Shown here: in pieces, positions 28,703 to 34,470 of the stretch
Layout of the letters: the number at the start of each line of letters is the position of its first letter
Numbering within the stretch: position 1 is the first letter of the stretch
From: Acidimicrobium ferrooxidans DSM 10331
Lineage (GTDB): Bacteria > Actinomycetota > Acidimicrobiia > Acidimicrobiales > Ilumatobacteraceae
Assembly (NCBI GenBank): GCA_945865395.1
Contig: CAMBDT010000005.1
Span: 1-34,470, forward strand
Length of the DNA stretch: 34,470 bases
Direction: 5' to 3'
Made by a program: the position numbers and the translations under genes
Notes under the pieces: model-generated
Database searches by the model: none
Told to the model about the DNA's origin: nothing
The model's input: the letters and a program-made list of their open reading frames with translations, nothing else

Positions 28703-29916
28703 TCGCCCTTGACCCGCTTCTAGAAGGCGATTTGTTGTGGGTGCCGTTGCTGATCGTGTTGGTGAAAGTTTTAATTGTTTTCGTCGTTGGTCTGCTCGCC
28801 ACGATGTTGATGGTGTGGTTTGAGCGCAAAGCAATTGCCGGCATGCAAAATCGAATTGGGCCCAACAAAACTGGTCCATTTGGCATCTTGCAAACTTTGG
28901 CTGACGGTATCAAGTTGTTTTTCAAAGAAGATTTGTTTCCGAGTCGGGCAGATCGATTTGTTTTTGCGCTCGCACCGTTTTTGTCTTTCGTGCCGGCGTT
29001 CTTGGCGTTCGCAATAATTCCGCTCGGTGGCGATTTTCGTGGCGGATCATCGGGCGAGGTCACTTTGTTCGGCCAGGTAACGCGAATTCAGCTTGCAGAT
29101 CCGCCGATCGGTGTGTTGTTTGCGTTGGCGATTTCGTCCATCGCTGTTTACGGCATCATGCTTGCTGGTTGGTCGAGCGGTTCGAAGTATCCATTGCTTG
29201 GTTCGGTGCGAGCATCTGCGCAAATGGTCAGTTACGAAGCGGCACTCGGCTTGTCGCTGGCGTGTGTGCTGTTGTTGGCTGGCACGCTATCGACGAGCGG
29301 CATCGTCGCTGCGCAGTCGACGATCACCGACTGGCATGTTGTTTCAACCGGCATTGTGCCATTCATTATTTTCTTGATCGCCGCGACCGCCGAACTCAAT
29401 CGACCGCCATTTGACTTGGTCGAAGCCGAACAAGAACTTGTTGGCGGATTCAACACCGAGTATTCATCCATCCGCTTTGCTTTATTTTATTTGGCCGAGT
29501 TCATGAACACGGTGACGATGTCGGCGCTGATCGTGACATTGTTCTTTGGCGGTCCACAACCAATCGCGATCGGCAGTTTCGTACTTGATATTCCGTTGTT
29601 GCCGAATGCACTCGAAGGCACTGTTTGGTTGCTGGCGAAAATCTTGGTGTTTCTTTATATGTACATCTGGTTTCGAGCGACACTGCCGAGGTTGCGCTAC
29701 GACCAACTCATGGACTTGGGTTGGAAGTTGTTGATACCGGCGGCACTTGGTTGGTTCATGTTGCTCGCCGCACAACGACTTGCGCGTCAGAACGGCTGGA
29801 ACATCATCGTCGTGACTGCTGGTTCGATCGCCGTGCTGGTGATTTGTTATTTACTGATGCAAGCCGCATTCGCCAAAAGCGCGCGCGACCGCTCGACACA
29901 AGGGACAATGTTCTAA
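28699..29916 (+). CDS. nuoH: NADH-quinone oxidoreductase subunit H
   Basis: A 405-residue membrane subunit at the quinone chamber, with about eight helices. Signatures are [38 protein letters not shown] near the N-terminus and [38 protein letters not shown] in the second half, with the usual charged residues. It overlaps nuoG by 4 bp, and its TAA overlaps the nuoI ATG by 1 bp. Confidence 0.97.
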   Translation: MIALDPLLEGDLLWVPLLIVLVKVLIVFVVGLLATMLMVWFERKAIAGMQNRIGPNKTGPFGILQTLADGIKLFFKEDLFPSRADRFVFALAPFLSFVPAFLAFAIIPLGGDFRGGSSGEVTLFGQVTRIQLADPPIGVLFALAISSIAVYGIMLAGWSSGSKYPLLGSVRASAQMVSYEAALGLSLACVLLLAGTLSTSGIVAAQSTITDWHVVSTGIVPFIIFLIAATAELNRPPFDLVEAEQELVGGFNTEYSSIRFALFYLAEFMNTVTMSALIVTLFFGGPQPIAIGSFVLDIPLLPNALEGTVWLLAKILVFLYMYIWFRATLPRLRYDQLMDLGWKLLIPAALGWFMLLAAQRLARQNGWNIIVVTAGSIAVLVICYLLMQAAFAKSARDRSTQGTMF

Positions 29917-30548
29917 TGGGTTATCTCGGAGGATTCTTAGTTACTTTTCGACAGCACGGCCCGAAGAATCGAGTCACGACTCAGTATTCGGGTGGTCGAA
30001 TGTTTCGGCGCAAGAAGCGCAACGCGAAAAAAATGGATGTCAAAATTGATAAACCCGAGCGTCTGCACGGTCGCCATGTTTTAAATCGCTACGAAGATGG
30101 CATGGAAAAGTGCATCGGGTGCGAATTATGCGCGGCTGTTTGTCCTGCAAAGTGCATTCATGTGCGTGGCGCCGACAACAATCCGACATCGCCAACTTCG
30201 CCAGGTGAGAGATTTGGCTGGATCTACGAAATAAATTATCTGCGTTGCATTCACTGTGATTTGTGCGTTGAAGCGTGCCCGACAGAGGCAATCACCGAAA
30301 CCAAGTTGTTCGAATTCTCGTTCACCAATCGCCAAGACGCGATTTATACGAAGAACGAATTGCTTGTCGATCTGACTGGCAAGCCACAGCAACTTGCGTG
30401 GGAAGATTGGCGAGAAGGCGAAGAGAAAAATACTTCAGGTTGGATGCGTGCGACTGCTGCTTCTGGCGACGCAAACTTCACTGGCGTCGTGTCTTGGAGC
30501 GGCGAACTCGGTCACGGAGTGCGACCGGCAGAAGAAAAGAGCGAGTAA
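29916..30548 (+). CDS. nuoI: NADH-quinone oxidoreductase subunit I
   Basis: A 210-residue ferredoxin-like subunit with clusters N6a and N6b, shown by [15 protein letters not shown] and [36 protein letters not shown] is the classic family entry. The reading frame is open far upstream inside nuoH, but the ATG at 29916 fits the homology and overlaps the nuoH stop. A C-terminal tail of about 50 residues follows the ferredoxin fold. It is distinct from the operon's other two-cluster ferredoxin at 16740. Confidence 0.96.
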   Translation: MGYLGGFLVTFRQHGPKNRVTTQYSGGRMFRRKKRNAKKMDVKIDKPERLHGRHVLNRYEDGMEKCIGCELCAAVCPAKCIHVRGADNNPTSPTSPGERFGWIYEINYLRCIHCDLCVEACPTEAITETKLFEFSFTNRQDAIYTKNELLVDLTGKPQQLAWEDWREGEEKNTSGWMRATAASGDANFTGVVSWSGELGHGVRPAEEKSE

Positions 30549-31091
30549 GTGCAATTTTTCGTTTTCGTTTGCGCTGCGTTGATGATTTTGTTGGGTGCCG
30601 TTGGCGTGATCGTGCGCAAGCACCCAGTGCATGCGGCACTTAGCCTTGTTCTGACGTTGTTTGGTGTTGCGGTTTCATTCGTCTCCCAAGAGGCACACTT
30701 CTTGGCGGCGGTGCAGGTGATTGTCTATGCCGGCGCAATCGTGGTGCTGTTTTTGTTCGTGATCATGTTGTTGGGTGTCGACAGAGTTGAAAATCTGCGC
30801 ACAGAACCACTGACCGCACAGCGACCGTTGGCGATAATCACCTGCTTGGGTTTGGTTGGCGTGCTTGTTGCGGCGATAGTCAACGGCAATGGTGTGCTCA
30901 ACGAGCGCGGCGAAGGCATCAACTTGCCTGATTTACAAAATGGCCCAGATGCCAACACGGTGCAGTTGGCAGAATCTATTTTTTCGCGATATGTCGTGGC
31001 GTTTGAAGTTACTTCGGTGTTGTTGGTCATCGCAGTGGTCGGCACGGTGTTGTTGACTCGCAAGCGCCAAGTAAAGACGAGCGTGAAGTGA
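30549..31091 (+). CDS. nuoJ: NADH-quinone oxidoreductase subunit J
   Basis: A 180-residue membrane subunit with five helices. The family signature is [52 protein letters not shown], including the pi-bulge helix region. Start is GTG directly after the nuoI stop; its TGA overlaps the nuoK GTG. Confidence 0.95.
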   Translation: MQFFVFVCAALMILLGAVGVIVRKHPVHAALSLVLTLFGVAVSFVSQEAHFLAAVQVIVYAGAIVVLFLFVIMLLGVDRVENLRTEPLTAQRPLAIITCLGLVGVLVAAIVNGNGVLNERGEGINLPDLQNGPDANTVQLAESIFSRYVVAFEVTSVLLVIAVVGTVLLTRKRQVKTSVK

Positions 31092-31408
31092 TTTCGCTCA
31101 GTTTGACCCCGACAGCGTCGTGGTATCTGATCTTGGCGGCTGTGCTTTTTGCAATCGGCACATTTGGTGTGCTGGTGCGACGCAACCCGCTGGTCATGTT
31201 TATGTGCATTGAGCTAATGCTCAACGCGGTGAACTTGAGCTTTGTGACTCTGGCTCGTGAACTCAACGACATCAATGGTCAGACGATCGTTTTTTTCGTT
31301 ATGGTCGTTGCGGCTGCCGAAGTCGTGGTCGGCCTCGGAATCATCGTTTCAATCATGCGCAATCGAGCAGCGCTGACGGTTGACGACCTGGCTGAACTCA
31401 AAGGCTGA
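31088..31408 (+). CDS. nuoK: NADH-quinone oxidoreductase subunit K
   Basis: A 106-residue, three-helix subunit of the proton path. The two conserved membrane glutamates are visible in [15 protein letters not shown] and [22 protein letters not shown]. Start is GTG (GTGA overlap with nuoJ), and the stop overlaps the nuoL ATG by 1 bp. Confidence 0.95.
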   Translation: MISLSLTPTASWYLILAAVLFAIGTFGVLVRRNPLVMFMCIELMLNAVNLSFVTLARELNDINGQTIVFFVMVVAAAEVVVGLGIIVSIMRNRAALTVDDLAELKG

Positions 31409-33324
31409 TGATGCTCGATCTGATTTGGTTTATTCCGTTGTTGCCGCTTGCTGGGGCAGTTTTGAACTTGGTTCTGGGTCGTAAGTTTGGCGATCCGCGC
31501 GCTGGTTGGGTGGCAACAATTGCCACCGGCAGTTCGTTTGTGATCACGGTTCTTGTCTATTTAGAAATGCTCGGCCTCGAAGCCCAAGAGCGCAGTCATG
31601 TCGAGGTTTTGTTCTCGTGGCTTCCGGTTGGTTCGTTGCAAGTCGACTTCGCTCTGCTTGCCGACCCGCTCAGCGTGACGATGGCGCTGTTTGTAACCGG
31701 CATCTCAACATTGATTCATCTTTATGCAATTGGATACATGCACGGTGACGCCAAGTTTTCGAAGTTTTTTCTCTATTTGAATCTGTTCGTGTTCAGCATG
31801 TTGATGCTCGTGCTGGGCGAGAATCTGCTCGTCACTTTCTTGGGTTGGGAAGGTGTTGGTGCGTGCAGTTATTTCTTGATTTCGTTTTGGCACACGCGCA
31901 ACAGTGCCGCGGTTGCCGGCAAAAAAGCATTCGTCACCAACCGCATCGGCGACTTCGGCGTAATGACGGCAATGTTCTTGGCATTTTCGGCCGCTGGTTC
32001 GCTTTCATACAGCGCGATCAACGAGGCTGCGCATAGCGGTGAACTTGCGTCAGTGACTGCAACTGCGATCGCGATGTTGTTGTTCGTCGGTGCTTGCGGC
32101 AAGAGCGCGCAGTTGCCGCTTTATTTGTGGTTGCCCGACGCGATGGAAGGCCCGACGCCAGTGTCTGCGTTGATTCATGCGGCGACGATGGTTACTTCGG
32201 GTGTGTTTTTGATGACGCGGATTAATCCTGTGCTGCATATTTCTTACGACTGGGCATCGACCGTAATTGCGGTCGTTGGTGCGGCAACTGCGCTTTACGC
32301 CGCCACGATTGCCGTCGCGCAAAACGACATCAAAAAAGTTTTGGCATACAGCACGGTTTCGCAACTCGGATTCATGTTTTTGGCAATCGGCTCGGGCGCA
32401 TATGTCGCGGCGATTTTTCACATGGTGACGCACGCATTTTTCAAAGCGTTGTTGTTCTTGGGCTCGGGCTCGGTAATTCACGGCATGCATCACGAACAAG
32501 ACATGCGAAGAATGGGCGCGTTACGCAAAGTGATGCCGATAACCGGTTTTACTTTTATCATCGGCTGGCTTGCGATTGCAGGTGTGCCGCCGTTCGCAGG
32601 TTTTTGGTCGAAAGATGAGATCTTGCTTTATGTTTATGCGAATAATCCCGCGCTATATGTCGTGGGTTTAGTCACCGCGTTGCTCACCGCTTATTACATG
32701 ACTCGTCAAGTAATCATGGTGTTCTATGGCAAAGCCCGATGGAACGATCACAGCGAAGCCCACGGTGCGCACGGCGAAATTACTCCGCATGAAAGCCCGA
32801 AGGTGATGTTGATACCGCTCGTCGTGCTGGCGGTGCTTTCAATTTTCGGTGGCGCGATGCAGTTGCCGTTCAGCAAGAAGTTGCACTTTTTAGAGCACTG
32901 GCTCGCGCCGGTCGTCGAAGAGTCAGAAGCGCACATCGGTGAAACTTGGGCGTACCAAAATAAATATCTGTTGTTGGTTGTCGCCATCGTCGTCGCGATG
33001 ACGGGCATTTTGATTTCAGTGGCCGTCTATGCGAAGTCGAAAATCAAAATTATTGAGCCAAAAATTCTCGAACAAGCCTGGAACTACGATGCGTCTGTTG
33101 CTCGCGTAGTTGCCGGTCCCGGTGCCGCCACATTTAATTTGATTGCTTGGATTGACGCCAACATCGTCGATGGCATTGTCAACGGTGTCGGCGAATCGAT
33201 TCGTGGCGTTGCTGGCTCTGTGCGTCGCGTACAGAGTGGATTTGTTCGAACTTATGCGTTGCTCATCACTTTGGGCACTGTTCTGATTCTGGCTTGGTTC
33301 TTATTGCGCGGAGTTCTGCTGTGA
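31408..33324 (+). CDS. nuoL: NADH-quinone oxidoreductase subunit L
   Basis: A 638-residue antiporter-like proton-pumping subunit with about 16 helices and the C-terminal lateral-helix region. Key residues are the Glu in LGWEGVGACSYFLISFW and the Lys in GACGKSAQLPLYLWLPDAMEGPTPVSALIHAATMV; the second-half motif HMVTHAFFKALLFLGSGSVIH is intact. Two ATG codons stand in tandem (31408 and 31411). It overlaps nuoM by 4 bp. Confidence 0.97.
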   Translation: MMLDLIWFIPLLPLAGAVLNLVLGRKFGDPRAGWVATIATGSSFVITVLVYLEMLGLEAQERSHVEVLFSWLPVGSLQVDFALLADPLSVTMALFVTGISTLIHLYAIGYMHGDAKFSKFFLYLNLFVFSMLMLVLGENLLVTFLGWEGVGACSYFLISFWHTRNSAAVAGKKAFVTNRIGDFGVMTAMFLAFSAAGSLSYSAINEAAHSGELASVTATAIAMLLFVGACGKSAQLPLYLWLPDAMEGPTPVSALIHAATMVTSGVFLMTRINPVLHISYDWASTVIAVVGAATALYAATIAVAQNDIKKVLAYSTVSQLGFMFLAIGSGAYVAAIFHMVTHAFFKALLFLGSGSVIHGMHHEQDMRRMGALRKVMPITGFTFIIGWLAIAGVPPFAGFWSKDEILLYVYANNPALYVVGLVTALLTAYYMTRQVIMVFYGKARWNDHSEAHGAHGEITPHESPKVMLIPLVVLAVLSIFGGAMQLPFSKKLHFLEHWLAPVVEESEAHIGETWAYQNKYLLLVVAIVVAMTGILISVAVYAKSKIKIIEPKILEQAWNYDASVARVVAGPGAATFNLIAWIDANIVDGIVNGVGESIRGVAGSVRRVQSGFVRTYALLITLGTVLILAWFLLRGVLL

Positions 33325-34470
33325 TCGCGGCGTCAAGCGAGGTGTTGAGTTTTCCGATTCTTTCGGCGCTTGTGGTGTTGCCACTCGTGGGTTCGATTGT
33401 TGTCGCGCTGTTGGGCAAGTCGCGCCCAGAGTGGGTGAAACTCGGCGCACTCGTGTCAAGCGTTACAACTGGCGCACTTTCGCTGTGGCTCTTGGGTGCG
33501 TTTAAGTCTGGCGAGGCTGGTTTTCAATTTGTTTCGCAACACGTCTGGATCTCGCAGTGGGGTATTTCATGGCATCTCGGAGTTGACGGTATTTCGCTGT
33601 TCTTGGTCGTGCTCACCGGAATTTTGTTTCCGCTCGTAATAGTTGGTATCGACCCGCACCACAACGAAACTTCATATTTCGCCTGGATGTTGTTGTTGCA
33701 AGCAGGCGTAATGGGCTCTTTCCTCGCACTTGACTTGTTCTTGTTCTTTGTGATGTTCGAAATTGTCTTGGTGCCGATGTATTTCTTGATCGGTGGTTGG
33801 GGTTACGACCAGCGGGTTTATGCTGCGACAAAGTTTTTTTTGTACACCATGGCGGGTTCGGCGTTCATGCTAGTTGGCATCATCGCTACGGTTGCGCTCG
33901 CACAACGCGATCTAGGAGTTATAACTTTTGACGTCGTCAAGATTGCCGAAGGTGCAAGTTTTTCGACCAACGCGGCGCGATGGTTATTCGTTTCGTTCGC
34001 GATTGCTTTTGCCGTAAAGGTGCCGTTGTTTCCATTTCATACTTGGTTACCCGATGCACACACGCAAGCGCCAACAGGTGGTTCGGTGATTTTGGCGGGC
34101 GTGTTGCTGAAGATGGGCACCTATGGTTTCTTGCGCTTTGGCGTTTATTTGTTTCCGCAGGCTGCGATGTGGGCGCGACCTGTTTTGTTCACGTTGGCAG
34201 TGATCGGCATTATCTACGGCGCAATCGCCGCGACGATGCAGCGCGATCTAAAGCGGCTCGTTGCTTATTCTTCAGTTGCTCACCTTGGCTTTATTGTTCT
34301 TGGCACCTTCGCACTTAGTTCACAAGCCGTGACGGGCGCTGTAATTCAAATGGTCAATCACGGTGTTTCAACTGGCGCATTGTTCTTGTTGGTCGGCATG
34401 ATTTATGAGCGACGACACACGCGAGAAATTGCTGAACTTCGTGGCATTCAACATGTCGCCCCGATTTTTG
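33321..34470 (+). CDS. nuoM: NADH-quinone oxidoreductase subunit M (partial)
   Basis: The first 383 residues of the NuoM antiporter-like subunit; the gene runs off the right edge. The start is GTG, overlapping the nuoL stop (GTGA). Translated by eye, it contains the conserved Glu in FEIVLVPMYFLIGGWG, the proton-channel Lys in AFAVKVPLFPFHTWLPDAHTQAPTGGS and the second-half motif QMVNHGVSTGALFLLVGMIYERRHTR. nuoN is expected next, beyond the window. Confidence 0.95.
   Translation, partial: MIAASSEVLSFPILSALVVLPLVGSIVVALLGKSRPEWVKLGALVSSVTTGALSLWLLGAFKSGEAGFQFVSQHVWISQWGISWHLGVDGISLFLVVLTGILFPLVIVGIDPHHNETSYFAWMLLLQAGVMGSFLALDLFLFFVMFEIVLVPMYFLIGGWGYDQRVYAATKFFLYTMAGSAFMLVGIIATVALAQRDLGVITFDVVKIAEGASFSTNAARWLFVSFAIAFAVKVPLFPFHTWLPDAHTQAPTGGSVILAGVLLKMGTYGFLRFGVYLFPQAAMWARPVLFTLAVIGIIYGAIAATMQRDLKRLVAYSSVAHLGFIVLGTFALSSQAVTGAVIQMVNHGVSTGALFLLVGMIYERRHTREIAELRGIQHVAPIF

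Noticed and set aside
1-34470. Mobile elements, CRISPR arrays, tRNA or rRNA genes
   Set aside because: I looked for long inverted or direct repeats, transposase motifs, CCA-ended cloverleafs and regularly spaced repeats and saw none; the region reads as a stable chromosomal core.

Overview
The window looks like a chromosomal segment of a free-living, aerobic, menaquinone-using actinobacterium of moderate GC content (judged by eye, not counted). The supporting genes are a GlnR-type nitrogen regulator, an MshA-type mycothiol glycosyltransferase followed by a YbjN gene, an RsiG-type c-di-GMP-binding anti-sigma factor, a Rex repressor and a MenJ-like reductase. The moderate GC and the cytochrome b6-like complex suggest a lineage near Acidimicrobiia, but that placement is inference. 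I see no tRNA, rRNA, CRISPR array, insertion sequence or phage gene. The longest gene-free stretch is 258 bp.

Layout. Positions 1-3395 (minus strand): the start of a copper P-type ATPase, then a nitrogen cluster of glnR, a type I glutamine synthetase and a type II glutamine synthetase. 3528-5183 (plus): NAD+ synthetase. 5194-7023 (minus): an MFS transporter and a histidine phosphatase. 7059-11652 (plus): a MoaD-like protein, RsiG, MshA, YbjN, ProC, a SAM hydroxide adenosyltransferase behind a structured leader, and a 27-residue membrane microprotein. 11635-12405 (minus): an unknown membrane protein. 12533-13868 (plus): Rex and an unknown lipoprotein. 13884-16001 (minus): a MenJ-like flavoprotein with no canonical start codon and a monoheme cytochrome c.

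16260 to the window end (plus) is one dense respiratory operon of more than 18 kb. It holds a 3-TM protein, a 2x[4Fe-4S] ferredoxin, a cytochrome b6-like protein with a candidate heme c_i cysteine, a subunit IV-like protein, a Rieske protein, a diheme cytochrome c and another 3-TM protein. nuoA to nuoM (complex I) follow with no gap. The genes make a coherent chain: complex I reduces menaquinone, MenJ would tailor the quinone, the b6-like complex oxidises menaquinol, and Rex, whose promoter carries a Rex-like operator, could report NADH/NAD+.

Main points of interest are: (1) the ferredoxin plus b6-like/heme c_i complex fused to the nuo operon; (2) an identical N-terminal 16-residue tag on two different membrane subunits; (3) an RsiG homologue with one intact and one Q-to-F c-di-GMP motif; (4) a flavoprotein gene without any canonical start codon; (5) a repeated promoter pattern, TANNNT exactly 6 nt before the start codon, implying leaderless mRNAs; and (6) a candidate structured RNA with a C6/G6 long-range pairing before the SAM hydroxide adenosyltransferase.
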